The notes under the pieces: generated by a model
Seen by the model: only the letters and a program-made list of their open reading frames with translations
The model's database searches: none
What the model was told of the DNA's origin: nothing
Source of the DNA: an uncultured Opitutaceae bacterium
Lineage (GTDB): Bacteria > Verrucomicrobiota > Verrucomicrobiia > Opitutales > Opitutaceae
Reading direction: 5' to 3'
Length of the DNA stretch: 64,000 bases
Assembly: GCA_903890485.1 (NCBI GenBank)
Contig: CAITBM010000116.1
Coordinates: 124,001-188,000, forward strand
Position numbers and translations under genes: made by a program
Shown here: positions 37,235-46,700 of the stretch, piece after piece
Position numbering within the stretch: the stretch's first letter is position 1
Layout: each line of letters begins with the position of its first letter

Positions 37235-38569
37235 TCATGGCTCAGGAACGATGAACGAAGGATCGATCACCTTGCGGGCCTGCCTCACGAATGCGGGCAA
37301 TGGTGCCCCGTACCCCGGTGCCGAGCTGCTGCATCCCGGAACGAAGACCGGAGCCACGACCGGCGGGGACTCCAGCGTGAGGGGGGTCACATCCCTCATC
37401 TGGTCGAGCGTTTGCGCCACGTAGCTGACCTGCACATAGCATGTGCCCTGAGGGCCCGGGCGCTTCCAAAGCTCGAAGAGGAGCGAGCCCCCGGGAAAGG
37501 TTGGGTTCATCTGGCTCCCGCCGATGTACCAATTCAAACCAAAGAGGCCCCCGATGTTCGCGATGTTCGAATCATGGCCCACAAGCAGAACCACCCGCTC
37601 CTCGGGCGTACCGAAGGCCCCCGGGACAGGTTCCCCCGTTGCAGCCTGCTCAAGCGTGTCCACGATATGGCTCGCGAGATTCGACGCATAGACTTGCGCG
37701 GGATAGAACGTGCGGTCGGCCAGGTCGAAGAAGAGCTCATGGAGTGAAAGCAGGTCCGTCAGCGTCTTGCTGTCGAGTCGCCCCCAACCCACCTCGGAGG
37801 CCGGCTTCCCGTCGGTATACTCCAGGAGGAGGGCATCCGTGCACGAAAGCGCCGCTGTTAGCGGGCCGGTGATCTCCACCACGTAGTTCTTCTTGCCCTG
37901 GGCCACCACTGTTGGGGCATTGAACGGCGAGTCCGGCCCTGGGTTCCCGTTCGGCCCGTAAAGGACGCCCTTTAGTTCGTCAAACTGGCGGGCATAGGCA
38001 CGCTCCAGATTCCTTGCATCGCCACCCATCCGCCCCAGGACGGCGGAAACGGCCAAGGCGGTGTCGGGGTGCCCCACGTGCGCCTTAAAAGTCCTAAAAA
38101 GGGGGTCGGCCGTTCCGGCGGGCAGCGGGTGCACGTCAGGTTCGCCCAGCTGCTGGAGCGCCTTGCCAAGGATCCTACCCGTTTCGATCGTTCTCTGGTC
38201 ATTGTCCGCCCTCACGAACACCCTGTTCGCATCCTGCGAAGGATCGCCGGTGAGCGCGCCCTCGTGGATGAAGCGAGCCCGGTAATAGTCGCCCATTAGA
38301 CCCATGAGCTCGTTTCCGCGCGGCGTCTGGATACCCGTGCCGACCTCCCATTTGGGCCAGGCCTGAGCGGAGAAAGCGGCCAATTGCTCGTTGGTGAGAA
38401 GCGGAGACCTGACCCCATGGCGGGTGAGCACGATCGCCAGCCTAAGCTCGTCCCCCGAGGACTCGGGCGCCGCCACCAGGTGCGGGTTCGCCACAAAGCC
38501 CAGAGAGAACACGGCAAGCAGCAACGCTGCTCGTCCCTGGAATCTCACCAACGCCAATGAAGGGTACAT
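37235..38569 (-). CDS. Secreted histidine acid phosphatase (AppA/phytase-like)
   Basis: This is a periplasmic or secreted branch-2 histidine acid phosphatase of 444 residues. A signal peptide (ALLLAVFSLGFVANPHLVAA) precedes the catalytic RHGVRSP at 50-56, where His51 would form the phospho-intermediate. The acid/base pair is His332-Asp333 in GHDSNIAN. These are the hallmarks of AppA phytase and glucose-1-phosphatase. The ATG at 38569 is chosen over an upstream TTG. It is the last gene of a three-gene run with a GH2 beta-mannosidase and a CocE-like hydrolase. The substrate (phytate or sugar phosphates) is unknown. Confidence 0.9.
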   Translation of the reverse strand: MYPSLALVRFQGRAALLLAVFSLGFVANPHLVAAPESSGDELRLAIVLTRHGVRSPLLTNEQLAAFSAQAWPKWEVGTGIQTPRGNELMGLMGDYYRARFIHEGALTGDPSQDANRVFVRADNDQRTIETGRILGKALQQLGEPDVHPLPAGTADPLFRTFKAHVGHPDTALAVSAVLGRMGGDARNLERAYARQFDELKGVLYGPNGNPGPDSPFNAPTVVAQGKKNYVVEITGPLTAALSCTDALLLEYTDGKPASEVGWGRLDSKTLTDLLSLHELFFDLADRTFYPAQVYASNLASHIVDTLEQAATGEPVPGAFGTPEERVVLLVGHDSNIANIGGLFGLNWYIGGSQMNPTFPGGSLLFELWKRPGPQGTCYVQVSYVAQTLDQMRDVTPLTLESPPVVAPVFVPGCSSSAPGYGAPLPAFVRQARKVIDPSFIVPEP

Positions 38570-38599
38570 GCCCCACAAAACCCGCGGGCGCGGGCACCG

Positions 38600-40810
38600 T
38601 CAAGGCGCCGCAGGGGGCTCCATCGGGCCGGTCCCGCGAAGGCTCAGCCGGTACGAACTCGACAACCCGCTCCTGCCAGCCACCGAGAGATCCAGGACGA
38701 AGGAACCTTCCGGCGTGGAGGGCAAGAGCCCTGAGACCTGAGGGCCCGCACAATTCTCAAATGGAGCGACCTCAGGGAAGGCCCAATCCAGGAGGACGGT
38801 CCTCGACGAACCCACGACCAGCTCCGCCCGCAGGATCCCGGAAGGGCATGGCCGGGCGCTATCGTTTAGGATCCAGAGCTGCGCAACAAAGGTCTCACCC
38901 CGTGCCCACTGGAACTTCGGAATCCTAGCCGAGGCGAGAATCGGGCGGCACGCTTCGCCAACGAACTTGGCCGCGGGCTTCGGCTTGGCCGGCCAATTGA
39001 CCAGGCTGTTGTTGGCCGCCGTAGGCCACGGCTCGTTAAAGCACCAGTTGAGCGCCATGGAGCACTTCGGCTTCTGGCGCCGGGCTTCCTCGAAGATGGA
39101 GCGGTATCCCTCGCATTGGAGCCAGTTGCTCTTCTGGACCACGTCCTCAAGCGATTGGGGTTCTCCAAAAAAATGTCTGAGTGTGTTCGTGCAAAGCCAT
39201 GTCGTGGGATCGGCTTCCCAGGCATCAAGCCCGTGGTGCACGGTCCAGCTCGTCCCAGGGCGGGCGGGCCACAGCTCATCGTCCGGGATGATCGCCTTCA
39301 GGTAATCGACGGGCGAGGTCGATGGACATCCAAATTCCGAATAGCCCGTGCAGGCTGAGGACTGAAAGAGCTCGAAGACATCTCGTCCCGCGTTCCAAAA
39401 CCGGTAGTCGCCGTGTCCCATTCCCTCAACAGGGGCCGTCGGAAGGAACGGCGTGCCCCGATCCTCCTCGTAGCAGACCTTGTTCAGGAGCCTCAAGGGC
39501 AGCGCTTGGTCGGTCATCCGCGACCACGAGTTGAAGAGCTCATTGCCGCCGACCCAGAGCGCGAGGCAGGGATGCTGGCGCACCCGCCTTACGAGGGAAC
39601 GCGCCTCCCTGCCCAGGAGCTCAAGATAGGCCGCATCGTCGGGGTAGAGATTGCAAGCCAGCGGGAATTCCTGCCACACGAGGAGGCCAAGCCTGTCGCA
39701 CTCCGCAAAGAAAGCCTCCTTGGCCGCAGGCGCCCCGCCCCAGCAGCGTATCAGGTTCAAATTGGCATTCCGGGCAATGCCAAGGAGCGGACGGTAGGTT
39801 AGCATGTCCACCCGGCCATGAAAGATGTCGGGGTTCACCCAGTTCGATCCCTTGATGAATATCCGCCGTCCGTTCAGCTCCAGCGTAACCGGAGGATTCT
39901 CGCGTGATTTCGGAAAAACCACCGCACCCTCCCATGCCCCCTCGTGCATCACCATCCGCACCCTACGAAACCCTACGCGGCGCCGAAGGAGGTCACCTCC
40001 CTCCAGTTCCACCTCTAGGGTGTAGAGGACGGCCGCCCCGTGATCGTGGCTCCACCAGAGCCTTGGGCCGTGGAGCCGAGCCTTGGGCCCCACGCCCTCA
40101 AGGACCTGCACTCCAGAGTCGTCGCGAAGGCGCCAGGTGTACCTCGGGTTTGGGACCGTGCTCTCGATGGACAAGGAGACGTCCGCGACGGAGAAGTCGT
40201 CCGAGAGCTCATAGGAAAAGTTGACGTATTTGAGATGGGCGAGCGGCCTCACTTCAAATCCGGTTTCCTCGCACAGCCCAAGCGGGATGAGCCGGGGATG
40301 CCAGTCCCAGCCGTAGCTGACTGCGGGCTTCGTCACGTTGCTGGCCTGGGTGCGGTCATCCGGACAGCCCGCGCGCTTGGGCGCAGGCTTCAGGAGGATC
40401 TCCAGGGGCGCACCCGCCTTCGCCGCGGACACGTCCAGGTCAAAGCCCGTGAGCATCCCGCGTGCTCGGTGAACAACCGAGCCCCCCATGCGGACCTCGC
40501 ATTCAAAATCAACGCCACCGCAGAAAAAAAAGAGACCCTGACCTGCCTTCAGTTCCACCTTGGGAACGGTCGTCCGGTAGAGCCAATGGAAGTCCTCGAG
40601 CCCTGCGTAGAGGGTGACGTTGGAGCCATGGGCGAAGTCAGGAAGGCCTCTGGCCTTGGCCCAATCGAGCTGCACGGCACCGGGTACGCTTGCAGGGACC
40701 CAATCGGAAGGCCCCGGGGAAGCGTCGGGTGCTTCCAGCCGCGCCAGCTCCCACAGCGCCGGGACGAGTTTTCTCGCTAAAAAGGCGGAGCCGGTGTCGT
40801 CCATGCTCAT
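38600..40810 (-). CDS. Glycoside hydrolase family 2 protein, beta-mannosidase-like
   Basis: This 736-residue GH2 enzyme has no evident signal peptide. It has an N-terminal sugar-binding jelly roll with GGVDFECEVRMGG, an immunoglobulin-like middle, and a barrel carrying the acid/base Glu424 in WVGGNE and the nucleophile Glu492 in YSEFG. The FIKGSNWVNPD motif is typical of beta-mannosidases. The start overlaps the stop of the CocE-like gene by 4 bp, and the phosphatase gene follows 30 bp downstream, so the three are one operon. Beta-mannosidase is the best call, but other exo-beta specificities within GH2 remain possible. Confidence 0.9.
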   Translation of the reverse strand: MSMDDTGSAFLARKLVPALWELARLEAPDASPGPSDWVPASVPGAVQLDWAKARGLPDFAHGSNVTLYAGLEDFHWLYRTTVPKVELKAGQGLFFFCGGVDFECEVRMGGSVVHRARGMLTGFDLDVSAAKAGAPLEILLKPAPKRAGCPDDRTQASNVTKPAVSYGWDWHPRLIPLGLCEETGFEVRPLAHLKYVNFSYELSDDFSVADVSLSIESTVPNPRYTWRLRDDSGVQVLEGVGPKARLHGPRLWWSHDHGAAVLYTLEVELEGGDLLRRRVGFRRVRMVMHEGAWEGAVVFPKSRENPPVTLELNGRRIFIKGSNWVNPDIFHGRVDMLTYRPLLGIARNANLNLIRCWGGAPAAKEAFFAECDRLGLLVWQEFPLACNLYPDDAAYLELLGREARSLVRRVRQHPCLALWVGGNELFNSWSRMTDQALPLRLLNKVCYEEDRGTPFLPTAPVEGMGHGDYRFWNAGRDVFELFQSSACTGYSEFGCPSTSPVDYLKAIIPDDELWPARPGTSWTVHHGLDAWEADPTTWLCTNTLRHFFGEPQSLEDVVQKSNWLQCEGYRSIFEEARRQKPKCSMALNWCFNEPWPTAANNSLVNWPAKPKPAAKFVGEACRPILASARIPKFQWARGETFVAQLWILNDSARPCPSGILRAELVVGSSRTVLLDWAFPEVAPFENCAGPQVSGLLPSTPEGSFVLDLSVAGRSGLSSSYRLSLRGTGPMEPPAAP

Positions 40811-42573
40811 TCCAGCGGCAAAACCTCAACGCAAAGCGCAGAGGGGTGCCCCGCGTCGTGGAGCACCGAATTCGTTGCACTCAGATAGGCCGTGGCCGGG
40901 CTTCCCGAATCGGTTCCCGTGTTCAGGTTGCGGTCGAAGCGGGGAAAGTTGCTGCTCGATACCTCAAGGCGGATCTGATGTCCGGCAAGGAACGCCTGAG
41001 CTGTCGAACCCACTTCGACCGAGACCCGGTAGACCTTTCCCGGCTCCATGACGACCGCCTTCTCACGGGACTGGCGGTAACGAACCCTCAGTATCCCCTC
41101 CGCCACGTTGCGGGCCACGCCGTCGGGGCTTACGTCCACGAGCTTGCCCGTAAAATCGGTATCCACAGCCGAGGAGCTCACGAACAGGTCGAGCGTCACC
41201 GGACCGACCAGGGTGACCGCGCGCTCAAATGCCGGCGTCGTGTAGACAAGGACGTCCCCCCTCTTTTCAATTTCACGTTGGTCGAACGGACCCTGTTTTA
41301 AATGCACGTCACCAAATGCGGGCCCGCCCAAGGTGGAAACAGGATCCGCCGGGTTGTACACAAACCGGTCTGCCGGCTCCGCAAGCGGCGGAGAAAGGCT
41401 TAGGGATCCGTCCCCCTTTAGCGAATTGGCGCCGCTGGAGGAATGTAGGAAATACCGGGCCTGCTTTGCCCGGGTCACGGGCCAGGCGTTTTCCTCGTCC
41501 CAGGCATTTAGGCCCATGACGAAAAGGCGGATCGGCTTTTCCTTTCCCATTCCGTTGTCCACCCCCTTCATGACGTAATCGTACCAACGAAGCGCGAGGG
41601 CGCCCCAATCCACGACACATCCCTGCCCGTAGTCCACCTCACCGACCTTCGGTCCTGGCCCCGCGTGGCCCCCTACCATCATGACCAGGCGCTGCCCGTT
41701 GCGCGCGGCCACACTGCCGCCTTGGCGGGTAATGCCCGTGAAGTTGCGAATCGTGCCCTCTTGAAAGATGTCGTACCAGCCTCCCAGGTGCAGCCCGGGC
41801 ACCTTGATTTGACTGAAGTGCTCCTCGATGGACCACGCCTTCCAGAATTCATCGTAGTCGGGGTGCTTGAGCCAATCGAAGTAGTAGTCGGCAAGGCCCG
41901 CCGCGGTGCCCAGGTCCAGAAGGGGATAGCTCACGGGGGGCCGCTTCATCTCCCAGTGCGAAGGTTGCGCCGAGCCTCCAACACGGCGCTCGAGAACATT
42001 GATCGCAAGCGACGAGGACCAGCCCTGGTTGAGCGCCTGCGAAAACGCGCCGCCCTGGTAAACCCACTGTTCGTGGATGTTTGAGGGCGCCACGATCGGC
42101 ATGATGCAGGCCAAATGGGGCGGCGAGGCCATGGCGGCGAACATCTGGGTGACCGCGACGTACGAAGCCCCATACATGCCGACCTTGCCGTTGGCATACG
42201 GCAGACCGGCTGCCCATTCCACGGAGTCAAAGCCGTCGTCGGCCTCGTGCCTCAGCGGATACCATTCACCCTCGGAGGCGTTGCGCCCGCGCACGTCCTG
42301 GACAATCATCACGTATCCGTTAGCAACCAGCTTCGGCCCGAAGGTCTCGATCCGCTTGTCATAGGGGGTGCGCTCAAGGATGACCGGGTATTTCCCATCG
42401 GCTTTCGGGCGGAACACGTCCGAGCGAAGCGTGACCCCGTCACGAGTGGTCATCGGAACGTTCCTCTCCACGACGACCTGGGTGTTTCCCTCAAGGAGGA
42501 TCTCCTCGGAACGACCCGACGAAACAAAGAATGCCGCGAGGGTGAGGAACAAGAAAAAGCCTGCGCGCGGCAT
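40807..42573 (-). CDS. Secreted CocE/NonD family hydrolase (X-Pro dipeptidyl-peptidase S15-like)
   Basis: This alpha/beta-hydrolase of about 588 residues has a signal peptide (RAGFFLFLTLAAFFVSSGRSEE). The N-terminal TTRDGVTLRSDVFRP motif and DVRGRNASEGEW are typical of the CocE/X-Pro dipeptidase family. The nucleophile is Ser137 in GASYVAV, and the C-terminal jelly-roll domain follows (VTLVGPVTLDLFVSSSAVDTDF). The substrate could be an acyl or ester compound, a beta-lactam-like amide, or a peptide. The frame is open to 42774, but the ATG at 42573 gives a proper signal peptide. First gene of the operon with the GH2 and phosphatase genes. Confidence 0.9.
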   Translation of the reverse strand: MPRAGFFLFLTLAAFFVSSGRSEEILLEGNTQVVVERNVPMTTRDGVTLRSDVFRPKADGKYPVILERTPYDKRIETFGPKLVANGYVMIVQDVRGRNASEGEWYPLRHEADDGFDSVEWAAGLPYANGKVGMYGASYVAVTQMFAAMASPPHLACIMPIVAPSNIHEQWVYQGGAFSQALNQGWSSSLAINVLERRVGGSAQPSHWEMKRPPVSYPLLDLGTAAGLADYYFDWLKHPDYDEFWKAWSIEEHFSQIKVPGLHLGGWYDIFQEGTIRNFTGITRQGGSVAARNGQRLVMMVGGHAGPGPKVGEVDYGQGCVVDWGALALRWYDYVMKGVDNGMGKEKPIRLFVMGLNAWDEENAWPVTRAKQARYFLHSSSGANSLKGDGSLSLSPPLAEPADRFVYNPADPVSTLGGPAFGDVHLKQGPFDQREIEKRGDVLVYTTPAFERAVTLVGPVTLDLFVSSSAVDTDFTGKLVDVSPDGVARNVAEGILRVRYRQSREKAVVMEPGKVYRVSVEVGSTAQAFLAGHQIRLEVSSSNFPRFDRNLNTGTDSGSPATAYLSATNSVLHDAGHPSALCVEVLPLE

Positions 42574-42933
42574 GGCCAAGTAGCGGTGATGATCGCGAAA
42601 TGCTCCGACCTCGCGGCCTGAGCTGCAAACGTGGCGGGGAGTCATAGGGTAAAGGGGTCTCCGAGCTACTAGGTCACGTTGACCGAGGAGCGTGCGCAAG
42701 AAGGATATCAGCAACATCCCGGAAATGCTGTGGGTGCCATCTCCCCCCAATGACACCAAGATGTTGGGAGCCATCGCGCCGCGTCGACCCGGCGCTTAGA
42801 GCATCAACGCTCGTCGCCGTTTGGGAGGGAGCCGCTGGGGTCACCCCTGGTAAATCGTGGCGGGTCACATAAAGAACCTCGGCGAAAACGATACGGCTTT
42901 GATTTTCCCATTTATGTGTCCATATATGGCCAT
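42574..42933. other. Gene-free interval between the CocE operon and the toxin-antitoxin pair
   Basis: These 360 bp separate two divergent units. The open frame of the CocE gene continues through part of it, but without protein-like composition. AT-rich sequence near 42895-42933 contains the toxin-antitoxin operator/promoter region. I see no further gene or RNA here. Confidence 0.4.
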
Positions 42934-42935
42934 AT
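42924..42935. promoter_or_regulatory. Perfect 12-bp palindrome over the antitoxin start
   Basis: ATATGGCCATAT is a perfect palindrome that ends inside the antitoxin ATG (42934). Antitoxins of the Phd/VapB type bind palindromes near their own start, so this is a likely autoregulatory operator. That role is inferred from family practice. Confidence 0.5.
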
Positions 42936-43263
42936 GAAAAAGAAGCCACGCATCCGCTCCACCTACCCCGAGGCAAAGGCGCATGTGCTAGCCGTCAAGG
43001 AAGCCGCCGCTGCCTACGGCATTGCCGTCGACGTTGTCACGGTACGGGAAGCCAAGGACCAGTTATCAGGCCTCCTCGACCGCGTCGAACAGGGCCGGAC
43101 TGTCGTGATCACGAGCGATGGCAGACCCAAGGCAATGATCGTTCGGTACAAGGCAATGATCACCGGCACCGGCTGGACCTCGCACCGTGAACTTCGTGCA
43201 AAAACCCTGATCGTCGAGGATTCGACCCCTCTTATTAGGGCCGAACGGGAAAGCAGCTTCTAG
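42934..43263 (+). CDS. Type II antitoxin, Phd/YefM-like
   Basis: This 109-residue protein carries a Phd/YefM-type segment in the middle: VTVREAKDQLSGLLDRVEQGRTVVITSDGRPKAMIV. That is the usual DNA-binding/dimerisation core of such antitoxins. It has about 36 extra N-terminal residues, basic at first (MKKKPRIR). Right after the core, KAMIVRY is followed by KAMITGT, reflecting a 21-bp tandem repeat with a 12-bp identical core. The C-terminal region would neutralise the toxin encoded 4 bp downstream. The ATG at 42934 is preferred over a GTG at 42916 because it sits in the operator-like palindrome. Confidence 0.8.
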   Translation: MKKKPRIRSTYPEAKAHVLAVKEAAAAYGIAVDVVTVREAKDQLSGLLDRVEQGRTVVITSDGRPKAMIVRYKAMITGTGWTSHRELRAKTLIVEDSTPLIRAERESSF

Positions 43264-43267
43264 GGCC

Positions 43268-43687
43268 GTGTACATCGACACCTCGGCATTCGTGAAGCTC
43301 TACGTGAGTGAGCCCGACTCGGAGGCCTGCGAGTCTGTGGTTGCCGGCCAGACGCTGGTGTCCTCGCGACTGCTCTCGTGCGAGTTTCGGTCGGCGCTCC
43401 TGAACAAGGAGTCCAGGGCAGTGATCTCAAGAGAAACGCGGGATGAAACATGGCTTAGGTTCCAACAGGATCTTGCCCGTGAAATGGTCGTCCTCGTGCC
43501 GTTGGACGACCGAATCGTTGCCGAGGCACAGGAAATCATGGATTCGCTCTTTCCGGACGTGCCCCTACGCACCCTCGACGCCCTCCACCTTTCCACGTAT
43601 GTCGGAATTGAATCGGGCCCGTTCTTCTCGAACGACCAAAGAATCCTCAGGGCCGCGAGAATGCTTGGGCTCAACCTGGCGAATTAG
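43268..43687 (+). CDS. PIN-domain toxin, VapC-like
   Basis: This 139-residue ribonuclease toxin starts at a GTG. The PIN-domain acidic residues are visible: Asp in YIDTSAFVKLY, Glu in the SCEFRSALLN segment, and Asp in RTLDALHL, with SNDQRILRAA near the end. Such toxins cut RNA, often initiator tRNA or rRNA. The gene starts 4 bp after the antitoxin stop, the standard operon order. It converges on nrdA with a 56-bp gap containing a long hairpin. Confidence 0.87.
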   Translation: MYIDTSAFVKLYVSEPDSEACESVVAGQTLVSSRLLSCEFRSALLNKESRAVISRETRDETWLRFQQDLAREMVVLVPLDDRIVAEAQEIMDSLFPDVPLRTLDALHLSTYVGIESGPFFSNDQRILRAARMLGLNLAN

Positions 43688-43692
43688 GAGTT

Positions 43693-43722
43693 CCAGCGGG
43701 CCCGGCCTCCGGGCCACGCTGG
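43693..43722. terminator. Bidirectional hairpin between the PIN toxin and nrdA 3' ends
   Basis: CCAGCG-GGCCCGG pairs with CCGGGCC-A-CGCTGG around a 3-base loop, a 13-bp GC-rich stem with one bulged A. No long T tract follows on either side, so it may act as a transcription or mRNA 3'-end barrier rather than a strict intrinsic terminator. Confidence 0.5.
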
Positions 43723-43743
43723 ATTACCTTCCGCCACCCCTCG

Positions 43744-46700
43744 CTACTGGCAGGCCTCGCAGGTTCCGCCGTTGCGCATCGCCTCGATCGAACAGGCGGT
43801 CTTCTCCTCGGCGGTGTATTCCTTGGCGGGTGCGGTACCGGCCCCAAAAGGAGACGTTGTAAGGTTTGCCGCGTCGCGGGTCGCCGTCTCGGCCTTGGTC
43901 TCGCCCGCCGCACCGCGCATCTCCTTCTTCACCTGCACGGTAGCCTTCTCGATGTTGGAGGCGCCGAGGCCCCGGAGATAGTACGTCGTCTTTAGGCCCG
44001 TGTGCCACGCGTGGCGGTACATGTGGGAGAGCGTCTTCAGGTCCGGAGTCTTGATCCAGAGGTTCACCGACTGCGACTGGTCGATCCACTTCTGGCGACG
44101 CGCCGCCGCGTCGATGACCCACTTGTGGTCGATGTCGAAGGCCGTGAGGTACTTCTGCTTCAGGTCGGCGGGTATCCGCTCGATGTCCTTAAGCTCGCCG
44201 TCAAAATATTTCAGGTTGTCCATCATGTCCTGGTCCCAGAGGCCGCGGGCCTTCAGGTCCTTCACGAGGAAGGGATTCAGGACGATGAACTCACCGGAGA
44301 GGTTCGATTTGACGAACAAGTTCTTGTAGGTCGGCTCGATGCAGGGGGATGTGTTCGTGATGTTGGAGATCGTCGCCGTGGGCGCGATCGCGAGCACGTT
44401 GCTGTTGCGCATGCCCTGTGCAGCGATCTTCGCCCGGAGCGGCTCCCAGTTCATCCGCGAGGTACGCGGGACCTGGATCGGCAGGCCGCGCTCCTTCTCG
44501 AGGAGATCTACGGTATCGGGCGGCAGGAGCCCCCTGTCCCATTTGGATCCCTTGTAGGAGGAGTACGTTCCGCGCTCGGCCGCCAGGTCGGAGCTCGCCT
44601 CGTAGGCATAGAAGGCAATCGCCTCCATGGCCTCGTCGTTGAACTCAACGGCCTCGGGCGAGGCAAAAGCGACGCCCTTCATGTAGAGCGTGTTCGCAAG
44701 GCCCATCACCCCGAGCCCGATCGGCCGGTGGCGCTTGTTGGAGCGCTGGGCCGCCTCGGTCGGGTAGAAGTTGATGTCGATGACGTTGTCCAGCGCACGG
44801 ACCGCCATGCGGATCGTCTCCCGGAGCTTGCGATGGTCGAGGGCACCATCGGGCAAGAGGTGCGTCTCGAGGATCACGGAGCCGAGGTTGCAGACGGCCG
44901 TCTCGTCCTTGGACGTGTTGAGCGTTATCTCCGTGTTCTTGGTCACCAGGCCGTTGACCGTCCAGCTGTGCTCGTCGGTGAAGACCTGCAGGCAGTACGC
45001 GTCCTCGTTCGGGAGCTGCTCAAGAGCCTCGAAGGTCGCATGCATCTTCTGGACGTAACCGGGCTTCTCGAGGTTCGAGAGGAACCGGGCGTTGCCCCGG
45101 AGACGACCGATGCCGGTGAGGTTCTCCAGGATGCGGCAGCCGCGGATCGAGGAGACGTGCAGACTCCAGAGCTCGTTCTGGTAGTATTCCCTGGTCCCGC
45201 CATTTCCGTCCGGAAGCTCGGCAAGGCCCCCCGTGCGCATGCGTGTGAGCGAGGATTTGATTCCGAAATTGGCCAGGAGCAGCTGAACCTCGCCCAGGAA
45301 GTCGCGGCTAACCGATGCGAGGGCGCAGGTGGTCACCTCGCCGCTTGATTCGACCGTTGCATTCGCGGCGTAGAGGCCTCGGAGGTAGGCTGCAGCCGTT
45401 TCCCGGCTGCCGGTCCACACGAATTCCGGAACCTTGAGCTTCGACCCGGCCGTGAACCCGAGCCGCGAGAGAACACGGGCCAAGGGAGCGGAACAGAGGC
45501 GCTTCTTGTACTCGTCGCCACGGAACTTGGGCTCCAGCGAGGAGGTGGTCACAGCAGTTTCACCTGCGGCGTCCAGAATTCGGGACACGGCAAGCTCCAC
45601 ATCCTCAATGAGTGAGAACTCGTTGGCCCAAAGGTCGATGCATACCGAGGTGGAGTCGCCACCATGCTTCATGAACGTGCCGTCACCAGCAACGAAGCCC
45701 GCCACGAGAGCCAGGTCTGAGGAATCCTCTGTTCCCCAAAGTCCCTCGGACTGCTGGATCTCGATAAGGTCTCCGCGCTTGAGCTCCTGGGCCTCGACCC
45801 AGCCGCTTCCCACAACCCAAACCTTGTGGTCCGGGGTGACTTTGTGCGTGTAGCCCTCCTTGGTCCAGATGCGGACAATGGGGGCGTCAGGACGAGGAAG
45901 GAGCATCGGACCGGCCGGAACAGCACCGGACCGACCGAAAACCGTATTCACGGGTTCATCGGTGAGAAGGGTGTTCCCCGCTCCTCCGACGAGTGCCAGG
46001 CTTCTGGCCTTCTCGTAAAGATAGCCGATCGTTACCAGCCCCTCCGAAGTCACAACGCGCTGGTCGGCCGTGATGCAGCAGAGATTGGATGAATGCACGA
46101 CGCCCACGTGATCCTGCGGCGAGCGCACGTTGCAGGGGTCCTTGAAGGTGATCCAGGGGTGCCCGGTCTCGAAGATCATCGAGAGCATCTTCTTCCAGAG
46201 ATCCAGGGCCTCGACCTTGTGGCCGTGGATCTTCCCCTCTTCGGACAGTTTCTCGTAGTTGAGGTAAAGCTCCTCGAACTTGCGCCCATAGGCGTCGTGC
46301 AGATCCGGGACCTCGTTCGCGCGGAAGAGGGTCCAGGGGGCGCGGGCCTCCATGCGCTTCATGAACAGGTCGGGAATCCAATTCGCCGTGTTCATGTCGT
46401 GGGTGCGGCGGCGGTCATCTCCCGTGTTCTTGCGGAGCTCAAGGAACTCGAAGATGTCGTTGTGCCAGCTTTCCAGGTAGGCGCAGCCGGAACCCTTGCG
46501 CTTGCCGCCCTGGTTGACGGCCACGAGCTGGTCGTTGTGGAGCTTAAGGAACGGGATAACGCCCTGGGACTCGCCGTTGGTGCCGCCGATGTAGGCGCCC
46601 GTGCCACGGACCGCGGTCCATGAGCCGCCCAGGCCACCCGCCCACTTGGACAGATAGGCGTTCTCGGCGATTCCCCGCTGGAAGATACCCTCGATCGAGT

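Noticed and set aside
44935-46077. Possibility that the nrdA insert is a frameshift or assembly chimera
   Set aside because: The frame is open throughout, the junctions rebuild the exact reductase sequence, and splicing blocks A, B and the terminal Asn are present.
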